A stretch of 36,957 nt of DNA from Bryobacterales bacterium (GCA_022826925.1 JAJDTX010000118.1:1-36957); one strand, 5' to 3'; positions 9,101-17,936 are shown, counted from the first letter of the stretch. Program-made: numbers and translations. Notes: generated by a model not told the origin, from the letters alone.

Positions 9101-9223
9101 GGCGATGGGAGCCGCCAGTAGGACGTGAAGAGCTAGAAGAGTCAGCTGCGCTCGATGCAATTCTATGAAAATTATAAGGTTAAGTCCCTGCCGAACACTT
9201 GAGGCAGAATGCGCTGCTAGCAT
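6194..9223 (-). CDS. Omp85 family outer-membrane assembly protein with seven POTRA-like units (TamA/BamA type)
   Basis: The C-terminal ~400 residues form a surface-antigen/Omp85 16-strand barrel. It contains the lid-lock RGF motif (ATHRGFAYNQ), a SVELRFPL strand and the terminal aromatic signature ending LGQTF. Upstream lie about 560 residues that divide into seven POTRA-like repeats, each with the pattern of a glycine-bounded strand, two helices and a 'DYGFREA' or 'AQGYWQS'-type turn. BamA usually has five and TamA three, so I do not assign a symbol. With tamB and a SurA-N gene downstream, a TamA-like role is most likely. The start is uncertain: ATG at 9223 gives 1009 residues with a long n-region before the hydrophobic LTLLALHVLLAAPIAA. 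A TTG at 9160 would give a classical signal peptide. An upstream in-frame start at 9325 would overlap the divergent thiF gene. Confidence 0.92.
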   Translation of the reverse strand: MLAAHSASSVRQGLNLIIFIELHRAQLTLLALHVLLAAPIAAGDHFGAPISGIAFDPPLAAETRAATEKLLSVRVGQRLERAALRDSIQALFRTGRYSDILADATLGEDGARLTFLTAPAWFVGNVRVDGVERPPSSGQLINATGLRLGTVFTEDKLGEAISSLREVLADYGFREAAVDHALVRDRETQQVHINLAVTSGQRARIGALLLAGEGASLSAEEIRTITGWRRDSIFRRDRIQRGIGRLREHFQAQGYWQSEIRAQAAEYRAAENQITLVARVRRGPKTSVRVEGARMSQKRLRRLLALYSRGSVDDELLRAGSASLAEYFQGQGYFDAAVSFEVERSAADEIAIVYRVDRGQRRQLRDIEIAGNRYFDDGTIRERLQLRTGKSASSPGSFSPALLSQDLQSLRQLYASNGFREARVGGQVRPGLDGNPNHLAVAISIEEGRQTFVSELVTSGMAEFPADESTFEFASAPGQPFSESSIASDRQRVLREYFSAGHQDVTFDWRSEPGDSPGQAVVYYDIGHGEPRQTGRTILSGAEKTRDEVLARQIELASGEPLSQAGMFATQRNLYDLGVFSKVEVALQNPGGIEGSKDVLIQVEEARRWALGFGGGAEFGRFGRNTAELTNPVGDAGFSPRMTVEVTRLNVMGKAHTLSFNTRLSLLQQRGLFTYEAPRWFNSDSWRLTVTGLYDTFRNVNTFTGRRVEGALQLSQAVSPRETVLYRYAYRRTSIDGNTLNIEPLLVPLISQPVRVGLMSSTYISDRRDDPTDTTAGMYNTVDIALASKVWGAQPNFARMFAQNSTYHQVRRRVVFARTLQIGVNVPWAGFGSEGVDREGFAGRPDPRVPLSERYFGGGSATHRGFAYNQAGPRDSATGFPLGGGAQLFNSVELRFPLSGPDFSAVLFHDAGNVYSRPGRISLNSSQQVRANPEGGREFDFDYLVHAMGLGIRYRTPIGPLRFDLAYSPNPPRFVGFDGTREQLLLGTGTFREQRASAVQFHFSLGQTF
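9171..9176 (-). promoter_or_regulatory. perfect TATAAT -10 box upstream of the Omp85 operon
   Basis: Read on the minus strand this is TATAAT in an AT-rich patch that stands out from the GC-rich surroundings. No good -35 box is seen at 16-18 bases. Initiation would fall near 9164, inside the ORF if translation starts at ATG 9223 but just upstream of the TTG at 9160. It therefore bears on the choice of start codon. Confidence 0.35.
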
Positions 9224-9253
9224 CGAACAGCGGGCCGCGTCCTCTATCGCCGC

Positions 9254-10276
9254 ATGACGACCAACGCTAGTGACCGCTATTCCCGGCAGAAGCTGCTGGC
9301 CGAGATTGGCGGCGAGGGGCAGCAACGGCTGGCGGACAGCTGCGCGGCCGTCGTCGGCTGCGGGGCGCTTGGAACGATGCAGGCAGCCCTGCTCGTGCGG
9401 GCAGGAGTTGGCACAACGCTGCTGGCCGACCGCGACTATGTCGAGGAAAGCAACCTGCAGCGGCAGGTCTTGTTTGACGAACGCGATGCCGAGCGCGGCG
9501 TGCCTAAGGCCGAGGCGGCGGCGCTAGCCTTGCGGCGGGCCAATTCTGCGGTGACCGTGGTGCCGGTGGTCAAGGATCTCGTCGCCGCCAACGCGGAACG
9601 GTTGCTGGAGCCGGCCGACGTGATTCTCGACGGAACTGACAACTACGAAACGCGCTTCCTGATCAACGAGGTTGCGGTCAAGCGTTCCATCCCGTGGATC
9701 TATGGCGCGGCCGTGGGCACGCACGGCTCGATCATGCCGATTCTCCCCGGCCAGACCGCCTGCTTGGAGTGCCTGTTCGACGATGTGCCCCGGTCCCGCC
9801 AGCCGACATGCGACACCGCCGGCGTGCTCAACGCGGTTACCTCGCTGATTGCGTCGCTTCAGGTCGTCGAGGCGCTCAAGATCCTCGCGGGGCGCCTGCA
9901 GGCCTTGGAGCGCAAGTTGGTCACGATTGACGTCTGGAGCGGCGAACGCGCGGTGTTGCAGGCCGACACGCCGCGACGTGGCTGCCCGACTTGCGGCCTG
10001 CGGCGGTTCGCTCGCTTGGAAGCTCAGTCCGCCGCCTCGGCGCGGATCTGTGGCCGCGATGCCGTGCAGGTGCCCGCTCGCGACCGGCCGGTCGATCTCC
10101 CTGCGCTGGCGCATAGCCTGGCGCCGCTAGGCGAGGTTCGCGCTAGCGAGCTGGCTGTCCGGTTCTCTTGCCCGCCGCATGCGCTGACAGTGTTTCCAGA
10201 CGGGCGCGCGATCGTCAAGGGCACGCAAGATCTCGGCGTGGCGCGGAGCCTGTACGCCCGCTATGTCGGCGACTGA
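9254..10276 (+). CDS. ThiF/MoeB/HesA family adenylyltransferase
   Basis: E1-like enzymes of this family adenylate the C-terminal Gly-Gly of a sulfur-carrier protein (ThiS, MoaD) for thiamin or molybdopterin synthesis, or a related ubiquitin-like protein. Seen here are the nucleotide-binding GCGALG (residues 35-40), the aspartate of LLADRDYVEESNLQRQ with the NxxR arginine, the DGTDN motif (126-130) and two zinc-binding CxxC pairs (170/173 and 244/247). The Cys of QPTCDTAGVL (186) is also present. A C-terminal domain after residue 260 ends FPDGRAIVKGTQDLGVARSLYARYVG, as in about 340-residue ThiF/MoeB proteins. No rhodanese domain is present. No carrier-protein gene lies nearby, so thiF and moeB cannot be told apart. 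It starts 30 bases from the divergent Omp85 gene and ends 4 bases from a convergent DUF3604 gene. Confidence 0.9.
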   Translation: MTTNASDRYSRQKLLAEIGGEGQQRLADSCAAVVGCGALGTMQAALLVRAGVGTTLLADRDYVEESNLQRQVLFDERDAERGVPKAEAAALALRRANSAVTVVPVVKDLVAANAERLLEPADVILDGTDNYETRFLINEVAVKRSIPWIYGAAVGTHGSIMPILPGQTACLECLFDDVPRSRQPTCDTAGVLNAVTSLIASLQVVEALKILAGRLQALERKLVTIDVWSGERAVLQADTPRRGCPTCGLRRFARLEAQSAASARICGRDAVQVPARDRPVDLPALAHSLAPLGEVRASELAVRFSCPPHALTVFPDGRAIVKGTQDLGVARSLYARYVGD

Positions 10277-10280
10277 GCGC

Positions 10281-11894
10281 TCAAGCAGCCTCTACCCAGA
10301 CCGGGCTGGACCACGCGAGCTCGCCGTTGGACTCGAACACGCGCAGGTAGTACCAGTCCGCGCTCGATCCGTCGCCCTCGTCCTCGGTGGAGAACGAACT
10401 CTCCCAGTTGTCATGGAATACGACGCGGTGTAGCATCGCCGACTCCCACGGGAACGGCCGGGTGAACAGCATCTCGTTCGACTCGGTCAGCTCGGAGAGG
10501 GTCTGAGTCACCGAGCATTTGGTAGGTTTCGTGCAGTTCACGCTCACGCGGGTGTTCCCGTCGCCTCGCACCCGCAACACCAGGGCCTTCTGCGAATAGT
10601 CGTCCAGCTGCTGCTTGAGGGCCGTGTAGGACTGGACCCTGACCGAGGTGTCGTCGCTGCTGACGATCTTGTCCCGGCGAAACTCATCCAGCGGCCCCGA
10701 GGTGAAGCAGGGATGGAAGCCCTCGATGCGGCCGCCCTGCACCGCAAGGCTGAAGTCCCAGTCGGCAGTGCCGCCCCACCCCAGCGCCGGCCAGGGCCCC
10801 CAGCCGTACTCGAATCGCACGATCACGGGCTCGTCCCAGCGGTTCGCTCCGGGCTGGCGATCCACCGGGAATTCGCGATGGATCACGCGACCGTTCTTGA
10901 CGACCTCGATCCGGTCCACCAAGTCCCAGCCCCGCACGCTGGCTTGGATCTCGCGCCCGCGGGCGAAGGGAATCTCTTGGCCCATCATGGCGCCGTTGAC
11001 GGAAAAGTCGAGTTCGATCCGGTCGCCGGTCACGGCGTAGGTGCGCCGATTCCACAGCGCGTCGAAGATCGCCTCGCGGGACAGCTCGCGAGCCTTGATG
11101 ACTGCCAGGCCTTCGCGATATCCGCCGGGGTAGCCGAGATGGTCGTCCGTGCTCGCCACGACTCCCAGGCGATGCCCCTCGCTGAGATAGTGCTGCAGCG
11201 TGTGGCGCGTCCAGCGGCCGCCCTCGGTGTGTCGCTTGTAGGGGTGCGGTGCCCGGTCGTGCTCGGCGCAGCCCCATTCGGAGTGGATCTCCAGCACCGG
11301 CGACACCGAGGTGTCGATGCTGGACGACGCGATGCCGCGATGCCCGAGGCGGTTGGCGGGATGGTGGGGAACCAGGATGCAGCCCCGGCGCTTCGCAAAC
11401 GCCTTGAGCTCGTCCAGCCTCTCGATCAATTCGTAGTCGCCATTGAGATCCGGGAAGAGGATGTGGTAGTCGCCTTCCATCGTGCCGTGACGCTCGTAGC
11501 CGAGGATCGTGGTGAAGGTGCCCGGGTCGTCGAACTCGCGCGCCAGCCGCACGACATCAGGCCAGCGCGACTTCGCCACCGCGAAGCCGTTCTTCCACTT
11601 GTACTCGATCTTGCCGTCGTATTCGCCCACGTCCGGCCAGTACGAATGCGGCGTGAAGGCGTAGAAGTCGAGGTGGTTGCGGGCCACCTCGAAGCTGCGC
11701 TCCAAGGTGCCCTGGGCATACCCGACCTGGTTGTGGTTGTGCAGGTCGCCGAAATAGTTCTTGTACGGTGCGGCCGACGCCGCCTGCGCCGCTGCGCTCG
11801 CAGCGGCCGGCACCGCGCTGGCCAGCGCCGCCCCGGTTCCGGTGTGTGCACAATGGCGCATCCAGTCGCGCCTGGAGATCCCTATCTCGCTCAC
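10281..11894 (-). CDS. DUF3604 family protein (PHP-like), Tat-exported
   Basis: DUF3604 proteins resemble the PHP metallo-phosphoesterase fold and have no firmly assigned substrate. Metal-binding-type motifs are seen in order: FGDLHNHNQVG (near residues 48-58), FYAFTPHSYW, a VPHHPANR near 175, LEIHSEWG near 200 and ASTDDHLGYPGG near 245. The N-terminus has a twin-arginine signal, SRRDWM followed by a hydrophobic alanine-rich region, so the folded, possibly metal-loaded enzyme would go to the periplasm. I prefer the GTG at 11894, which puts the RR at residues 8-9; a GTG at 11936 is the alternative. The C-terminal ~200 residues form a beta-rich accessory region ending LAWSSPVWVEAA, shared with the next gene upstream (12054-14708), its likely operon partner. 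Confidence 0.85.
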   Translation of the reverse strand: MSEIGISRRDWMRHCAHTGTGAALASAVPAAASAAAQAASAAPYKNYFGDLHNHNQVGYAQGTLERSFEVARNHLDFYAFTPHSYWPDVGEYDGKIEYKWKNGFAVAKSRWPDVVRLAREFDDPGTFTTILGYERHGTMEGDYHILFPDLNGDYELIERLDELKAFAKRRGCILVPHHPANRLGHRGIASSSIDTSVSPVLEIHSEWGCAEHDRAPHPYKRHTEGGRWTRHTLQHYLSEGHRLGVVASTDDHLGYPGGYREGLAVIKARELSREAIFDALWNRRTYAVTGDRIELDFSVNGAMMGQEIPFARGREIQASVRGWDLVDRIEVVKNGRVIHREFPVDRQPGANRWDEPVIVRFEYGWGPWPALGWGGTADWDFSLAVQGGRIEGFHPCFTSGPLDEFRRDKIVSSDDTSVRVQSYTALKQQLDDYSQKALVLRVRGDGNTRVSVNCTKPTKCSVTQTLSELTESNEMLFTRPFPWESAMLHRVVFHDNWESSFSTEDEGDGSSADWYYLRVFESNGELAWSSPVWVEAA

Positions 11895-12053
11895 TGATAT
11901 TCGCTGGGCCCGACCGGGTCTCCGGTGCGCCGCCACATCATGCTATCACGCCCCCGCGCTGCCCGCCTGCCGCGCGCCAGCCCGGCGGAACGGACCGCAG
12001 AGGTGCCGGCCTGACTCTCGCTCCGCGTGCGCCGGCGACGTGCCGAGCCCGCC

Positions 12054-14708
12054 CTACCTAGGTTCTTCGCCCCCGACCCAAACGGGCGATGACCACGCCA
12101 TGGCGCCATCTAGCTGCTTGACGCGGACATAGTAGTAGTCGCCATGCCCGACGGTTCCTTGGTCGACGAACTCGAAGTCGCAGTCGAGCGGTTGGTCGTC
12201 GCTGACTAGTTGCAGCGCCACCCGGTCCGAATCAGGATCTGCTGGCAGGTCCTTTTCTGACAGCCCGTCTCGCAGGTCAGAGAGCCGGAACTCGAGCGTT
12301 CGCGCCGGATGAGTGCGGTAAGGCCGGACGTGGATCGGCGCCTTGCCGAACTCCGAGCCTTCGTCAAGGTTCACGACAATCCGGGTCGAGGGCATGGCGC
12401 CCTCGAGTTCGAGCAGCACGGAGTCTGCGCGGCCGCGTGTCGCAGTCCGAAAGCGAAGCCGGCCTTCCTCGCGCTCCCAGAGCTCATGGTGACGGTTCTC
12501 GAGCCGCGGAGCTCGATATCCGGCGATCGTGGCGCCGCGAACGTCGATCGTGCCGCTCCACCTGCGGACCCCGCGCGGGCTGTCGCGGATGAACGGTTCC
12601 GAGGACGATTCGAAAGAAATCTGTGCAGTCACTCGGTCGGCAAGGCTCGCCTTCAGGGGCCGCATCCGATAGACCTCGTCGCCGTTCTTGACTACCGCCA
12701 CTTCGGTGATCGGGGCCGTTCCCATCACGCGCGCCCGCAGGCGGCGGTCGTCGCTGTAGCCAAGCCGCTGGCCCATCTGCTCTCCGTTCAGTTCGAGGTC
12801 GACGATGATCCGCTCGGCAGTTGTTGCGGCATACACCCGGCGCTGCTTGAGGGCGTCGAAGATGGCGTCGGCGGTCTTCTCGCTCGCCAGCGCGGCGGCC
12901 AGCCCGCCAAACTGTGACATGCCCCGGGGGCGCGTGCCGGTGTAGCCGGGATGCGTGCGATGGTCATCCGAGGCTGCAACGAATCCGACTTGATGACCGT
13001 TCCGGAGGTAGTAGTTGCCGAACCACTCGAACGTGCCGTGCATCGACATGATCTCGACGAGGGATTCCATGTCGGTGTCGCTGTTTCGCCAATCGCCGGG
13101 TTGATGCGCGTGCGGAATGATGAGGACGTCGTTCGTGTGGTAGCGCTCGCGCAGCCCTTGGTACAGGGCGGCGAGATTGGGCGCGAGCTGCGCGCCGACG
13201 CGCTCGTCGAAGGGACGGCGGTAGAAGACGTTATGGTGTCCGCCGTACCTTCTTTGCACCGTCCATTCGTAGCCTAGGAAGGCGATGAATTCGCCGGGCT
13301 CGCTATAGCGAATCACGGCCTCGCGGACGTTCTTCCACTCGAAGTCATCCATTGCGGTGTCGTGGTCGGACATGCCGTAGAAGTCGAGCCGGGCGTCGTC
13401 CCGGGCATACCGATAGGCTCCGTTGATCGAGCCCTGCCCCTCTGCTAGTCCCACGTGGGAGTGAGTCTCGCCCCAGTAGATGCGGTGCGGCGGGTCGCTG
13501 CGCACCCACACCGGGTTGCTGGAGCCGGTGATCCTGCCATCGGCGGACTCGAGGCCGAAACGGTAAACGCCCGCCTCGTCCAAGCGGATGTCCTCCAGCA
13601 CGTTGAGAGCGGGTGCGCCAGCCGGGATGTCTCGGAAAGGCTCCCCGTTCAAGCTGACTCGGTAAGCCGGTATATCGCTTCTCGCCCGATTGAAGTTGAC
13701 GTCCTCGCTGCGAACAGCCAGATCGAAGGCCTCGCCCGGTTCGACCACGGATGGAGCGAACCCCTTGACTCTTGCGGCGGATGCGCCCACCACTTGGAAC
13801 GCCGGCCAATTGTGTGTCGGGTACGTGCCATCACCGGAGTGATCCACATACACAGGCAGCACCGTCAAGTCGTTCTCGTAGGTGTGGATGTGCCATCCGC
13901 GCCCTCCGCCGGTGCGATCACCGTAGACCAGCGTGAAGGAGTCACCTTGGGAAAGCGTTCCCCGTTCGAGCAGGAACGCGGGCCTCGCGCCGACCGCGCT
14001 ATACCGCTCCGGTCCCCGCGGGATCTCGACCGTCGCGAAGCGGACGTCCGGCTTGGAGGCCCTGATCGTGACGTAGCCATCGCCCGGAGCGTCGTTCTGC
14101 AGGTCGCCGCGATCCCACTGCGAGTTTCGCCCGACCACAACCTTGCCTCCTTGCTCCAAGGCAAGTTCGCCGACGGTATAGGTCAGCTCCACGGTGATCC
14201 ACGTATCGGCTGCGAAGGGACCGCGCGAGCCGAGTTCGAACCGGCCCAGGGCTCCGGGCCGCTCGTCCTTGAAGCGGAGCTCTTCGATCACCTGATCGAT
14301 CCGCGCATCGGCATAGAAGGCGCGCCCGTCCGGTCGCTGAGCGAGGGACACCATAGGCTCGCGTCCCGCCCGCTTGGCATCGAGCAACTCCCGGAAGGCG
14401 GACTGCAGAATCCCCGTAGCGCGGTCGGGAACGGGGCCGCCGGCGAGCGCGTAGTCGTTTATCCAGCGCCACAGCACCGGCGTGCGCTCGGCTAGGTTCG
14501 ATCCGTCGGTCCGCTGCAGCGCCGAGCTGGCTTTGAGCGCTTCGACACTCGCGCGAGCTTGGGGCGACATGTAGTCGTCGCGATTCTCGGATTGGGCTTG
14601 GGCGCTGGCGTGCGGGCTCAGGCAGAAATGGATAGCCACGGCCAGCAAGCTCACCAGATAGCGGCCTGATCCGTTTAGAAGGCGCGCGGTTTGTCGGGAC
14701 TCCAGCAC
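12054..14708 (-). CDS. DUF3604 family protein with large N-terminal extension, Sec-exported
   Basis: The 884-residue protein starts with a Sec-type signal peptide (hydrophobic YLVSLLAVAIHFCLS, Ala-x-Ala cleavage near SAQAQS). The first ~400 residues hold a beta-rich region that includes repeated 'PVYVDHSGDG'-type segments. They are followed by the DUF3604/PHP-like core: YWGETHSHVGLAEG (W412, H416, H418), DFYGMSDHD near 445, IIPHAHQ near 533 and ASDDHRTHPG near 578. The C-terminus ends MAWSSPVWVGGEEPR, matching the end of the neighbouring Tat-exported paralogue. The two paralogues lie in the same direction about 120-160 bases apart and may be co-transcribed. Together with TonB receptors and a sulfatase they suggest degradation of an extracellular organic substrate; the reaction is unknown. 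Confidence 0.87.
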   Translation of the reverse strand: MLESRQTARLLNGSGRYLVSLLAVAIHFCLSPHASAQAQSENRDDYMSPQARASVEALKASSALQRTDGSNLAERTPVLWRWINDYALAGGPVPDRATGILQSAFRELLDAKRAGREPMVSLAQRPDGRAFYADARIDQVIEELRFKDERPGALGRFELGSRGPFAADTWITVELTYTVGELALEQGGKVVVGRNSQWDRGDLQNDAPGDGYVTIRASKPDVRFATVEIPRGPERYSAVGARPAFLLERGTLSQGDSFTLVYGDRTGGGRGWHIHTYENDLTVLPVYVDHSGDGTYPTHNWPAFQVVGASAARVKGFAPSVVEPGEAFDLAVRSEDVNFNRARSDIPAYRVSLNGEPFRDIPAGAPALNVLEDIRLDEAGVYRFGLESADGRITGSSNPVWVRSDPPHRIYWGETHSHVGLAEGQGSINGAYRYARDDARLDFYGMSDHDTAMDDFEWKNVREAVIRYSEPGEFIAFLGYEWTVQRRYGGHHNVFYRRPFDERVGAQLAPNLAALYQGLRERYHTNDVLIIPHAHQPGDWRNSDTDMESLVEIMSMHGTFEWFGNYYLRNGHQVGFVAASDDHRTHPGYTGTRPRGMSQFGGLAAALASEKTADAIFDALKQRRVYAATTAERIIVDLELNGEQMGQRLGYSDDRRLRARVMGTAPITEVAVVKNGDEVYRMRPLKASLADRVTAQISFESSSEPFIRDSPRGVRRWSGTIDVRGATIAGYRAPRLENRHHELWEREEGRLRFRTATRGRADSVLLELEGAMPSTRIVVNLDEGSEFGKAPIHVRPYRTHPARTLEFRLSDLRDGLSEKDLPADPDSDRVALQLVSDDQPLDCDFEFVDQGTVGHGDYYYVRVKQLDGAMAWSSPVWVGGEEPR

Positions 14709-15077
14709 GAAGGTACAAACATGGTGGCAGATCGAGGGCGCTGACGGGCTCTCCGGTGCCCCGATTTCTCTGCCTGCGGTGCTGCCGATCCAGGCGGAGA
14801 GCGGCCAATACCAACCGAATCACGAGCAAGGTGATTCTAGGAGTCCCGCTAGCCCGACGAGATGCTCGGGGAGGCGATTTACAGTCGAGCCTCTAGCCCC
14901 GTTCTATGTCCAGGGAACCGCCTGCTCGGCCTTGATAGGCTTGGAAGGCTGCGAAGCGTCCGGTGCTTGCGATCAGGGAGCTTACAGCTCTTCGGCCCAG
15001 CTATCTCGCTCTAGCCGTAAGGCAGCACTCCGGGCATCCCCCGCCAAGACGTCGCGTCGAAGGAGCACGCTCTCCCC
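14709..15077. other. divergent intergenic region between DUF3604 and TonB receptor genes
   Basis: About 370 bases separate the two divergent genes. The short ORFs in it show no family features. A small inverted repeat GAGCT-TAC-AGCTC occurs at 14978-14990, and an AAGGAG at 15059-15064 may serve the receptor gene. I see no convincing -35/-10 pair, but promoters for both genes must lie here. Confidence 0.4.
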
Positions 15078-17936
15078 GTGTTGCAACAAGCCAAGCAAGA
15101 GATGGGCCCGAAACCCCGGCGCAGGATCCTGTCCGGCCTGCCGACATCGTTTCTCGCATTGCTGCTGTGGGCTCCACCTGTAGTTGGTCAAGTATTGAGT
15201 GTCAAAGTTGTTGATCCGTTCTCAGACGCGGTCACCAACGCATCCGTGGCAATCGGGGATCAGGAGATCCCAACCGATGACAGCGGCATCGCGGTTTTCT
15301 CCGGTCTGGGCGATGGCCCTCACTCGCTGGTCGTGACCGCACCCGACTTTGCCGCGGCCAGCCGGGAAGTATCCGAGTCCGAAGGATCGGTCACGGTCAA
15401 GCTGCAGCTTCAGGTTGTCAGCGAGGTCATTGATGTGGAGGCCAGCGTGGGCACTCGCTCCGAGGGCGTGCAGCCCCTCGAGTCCGCGGTTCCAGTCCAG
15501 CTGGTGCTGGGCGAGCGGCTGCGCAGCACCGGGCAGCTGGAGGCGGGGCGCGCGCTGCAAATGCAGGCCCCTTCGTTCAACTTCTCCAGTTCGACCATCA
15601 GTGACGGAACGGACGCGCTGCGCCCCGCGACGTTGCGAGGCCTGGGCCCTGACCAGACGCTTGTGCTGGTCAACGGCAAGCGGCGGCACAACAGCGCGCT
15701 GCTGCACGTCAACACGTCGGTCGGCCGGGGCACGGCCGGCACCGACATGAACGCGATTCCGATCGCCGCGATCGAGCGCATCGAGGTGCTGCGTGACGGC
15801 GCCGCGGCCCAGTACGGCTCGGACGCGATTGCCGGAGTGATCAACATCGTCCTCAAAGACAGCCCGGGCTTCGCCTTCGACACCGCTTGGGGACAGACCT
15901 ACGCGGGGGACGGCGACACCTTGATGAACAGCATGCACGGCGGATGGGCGTCGGAGCAGGGCGGATTCCTGAACCTGACCTTTGAATCCCGCGACCGTGA
16001 CCGCACCAATCGAGCCGGCTGGAGCGCCAGGACGCAGTATCCGCTAGTAGACTGCTCGCTTGACGCGCCGTACGCGATTGGCGCCGGCGGAGGGAACCCG
16101 GGGGCGGGAACGCCCGGCAGGTGTTTCGACCCGCGCGAGTACACCTTCTACCGCAAGAACTTCCGGATCGGCGATGCGGATAGCGACCAGCTCAGCATGT
16201 ACTACAACACAGGGATTCCGATCGGCAAGCGAGCCAGTTTCTACTCCTTTGGCGGCTGGACCCTGCGCGACAACCAGAGCACCGGCTTCTATCGCCGCGC
16301 CAACGTCAGCAACACGGTACTGGACTTCTACCCCGACGGGTTTCTGCCGCAGATCAACACCGAGGTCTCCGACCTGTCTTTCGTAGCGGGAATCGACTTC
16401 GCCTCGGTCACCGGCTGGAACTTCGACCTGAGCCTGAATCACGGGCGCAACTCGTTCGACTTCCTGATCACGAATTCCAACAACGCAACCTATGGCACCC
16501 TCAGCCCGCGCCAGGCGGACTCCGGGGGTCCGAGGTTCGACCAGACCGCGTTCAATTTCGACGTTTCGCGAGAGTTCGAGGGCGCTGGTCGCACCACCAA
16601 TCTCGCGTTCGGCGCAGAATTGCGCCAAGACCGGTACGGCATCCGGGCTGGCGAGCCCTTCTCGTACAGGAACTGCAAGGACGATCCGGACATCGAAGAC
16701 ACGTCAGTCTGCGTCGCGGCGCCCGCCGGTATCCAAGTCTTCCCGGGCTTCCAGCGGAACGTCGACGAGAGCCGGACAAATGCCGGTCTTTATGGCGATG
16801 TCGAAATCGGCTTTGAGAGTGGCTTCAAGGTCGGGATGGCCGGGCGGTTCGAGCGCTACAGCGACTTTGGCGGCGCGCTCACCGGGAAGCTGTCAGTCCG
16901 CCACGACTTCAGCCCGGCGTTCGCTCTCCGCGGGAGCGTGAACACTGGTTTCCGAGCGCCTTCGCTCCACCAGCTCCACTTCACGAATGTGAGCACTCAA
17001 TTCGTCACGAACGAGGCGGGCGAGACGGTCGCGCAGGAACGCGGAACGTACTCGAACGACAGCTCGGTCGCCAAGGCCCTGGGCATTCCGAACCTCAAGC
17101 AGGAACGGTCGGTGAACTTCAGCGGCGGGGCGGTCGTTCGCATCAAGCCGACCGCCTCTCTCACGGTCGATGCATTCCGGGTCACCGTGCAGGATCGCAT
17201 AGTCATCAGCGGCTCGTTCACCGCGGCCAAGCTCGCAGGCATCCCCGAAGCGATCGCCGGCTTGGACGCCGTCAATGCCACGGCGGCGCAGTTTTTCACC
17301 AACGCTGCAGAGACGGTCACCTCGGGAATGGAATTCTCGTTCAGCAGCTTGCACGCCTGGCGAAACGGGTCCGTGGTGGACTTCGGCCTTTCCGGAATGC
17401 TCGTCAACACGGACCTGGCGGGCGGGGTCAACGCCCCGACGCTGCTGGCCGGCCTGGAGGACACGATCTTCGGCAGCCAGGATCGCTCGATCCTGACAGA
17501 ATGGCAGCCCAACACCCGCGTCCAAGGCATGGTGGACTACAGCATCGGCCTCTTCAAGGTCGGCGGAGCGGTGCGCTACTTCGGTAGCTACTGGGTGCAG
17601 GAAGGCGGAAACTTGGGCGAGAGGCCCTGCGGAGCGTCGGACTTCTCCGCGAGCCCGCTGGGCGGGTCGCGCCAGCAGTTCTGCGGCAAGGTGGTGACCG
17701 ACATGCATGTTGGCTTCAAGGTCTTCAAGCACACCGAGCTGACGATCGGTGCCCAGAACCTGCTCAACACCGTTCCGGATCAGAACCACGTCGGCCAGAC
17801 CCGAAACGGCCGGCTCGAGGATTCGAGCGGCAGAGTCATCATCGAATCGCCTGGAATCTTCCTCTTCTCGCGCCGGTCGGCACCGTTCGGTTTCAACGGC
17901 GGCTTCTACTACGCGCGCCTCTCGGTACGCTTCTAG
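15078..17936 (+). CDS. TonB-dependent outer-membrane receptor
   Basis: The 952-residue protein has an N-terminal signal peptide (PKPRRRILSG then a hydrophobic FLALLLWAPPVVGQ) and a short beta-sandwich, regulatory-type domain. A complete plug follows, with the motifs ATLRGLGPDQTLVLVNGKRR, AIPIAAIERIEVLRDGAAA and YGSDAIAGVINIVLK. A 22-strand-type barrel follows, with FGAELRQDRYGIRAGE and TGFRAPSLHQLHF segments, and the C-terminus ends YYARLSVRF, a terminal-aromatic outer-membrane signature. The plug resembles receptors for siderophores, vitamin B12 or oligosaccharides; the substrate cannot be read from sequence. GTG at 15078 has an AAGGAG 13 bases upstream; ATG at 15102 is an alternative that also keeps the signal peptide. 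It is divergent from the DUF3604 pair and may import their product. Confidence 0.93.
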   Translation: MLQQAKQEMGPKPRRRILSGLPTSFLALLLWAPPVVGQVLSVKVVDPFSDAVTNASVAIGDQEIPTDDSGIAVFSGLGDGPHSLVVTAPDFAAASREVSESEGSVTVKLQLQVVSEVIDVEASVGTRSEGVQPLESAVPVQLVLGERLRSTGQLEAGRALQMQAPSFNFSSSTISDGTDALRPATLRGLGPDQTLVLVNGKRRHNSALLHVNTSVGRGTAGTDMNAIPIAAIERIEVLRDGAAAQYGSDAIAGVINIVLKDSPGFAFDTAWGQTYAGDGDTLMNSMHGGWASEQGGFLNLTFESRDRDRTNRAGWSARTQYPLVDCSLDAPYAIGAGGGNPGAGTPGRCFDPREYTFYRKNFRIGDADSDQLSMYYNTGIPIGKRASFYSFGGWTLRDNQSTGFYRRANVSNTVLDFYPDGFLPQINTEVSDLSFVAGIDFASVTGWNFDLSLNHGRNSFDFLITNSNNATYGTLSPRQADSGGPRFDQTAFNFDVSREFEGAGRTTNLAFGAELRQDRYGIRAGEPFSYRNCKDDPDIEDTSVCVAAPAGIQVFPGFQRNVDESRTNAGLYGDVEIGFESGFKVGMAGRFERYSDFGGALTGKLSVRHDFSPAFALRGSVNTGFRAPSLHQLHFTNVSTQFVTNEAGETVAQERGTYSNDSSVAKALGIPNLKQERSVNFSGGAVVRIKPTASLTVDAFRVTVQDRIVISGSFTAAKLAGIPEAIAGLDAVNATAAQFFTNAAETVTSGMEFSFSSLHAWRNGSVVDFGLSGMLVNTDLAGGVNAPTLLAGLEDTIFGSQDRSILTEWQPNTRVQGMVDYSIGLFKVGGAVRYFGSYWVQEGGNLGERPCGASDFSASPLGGSRQQFCGKVVTDMHVGFKVFKHTELTIGAQNLLNTVPDQNHVGQTRNGRLEDSSGRVIIESPGIFLFSRRSAPFGFNGGFYYARLSVRF

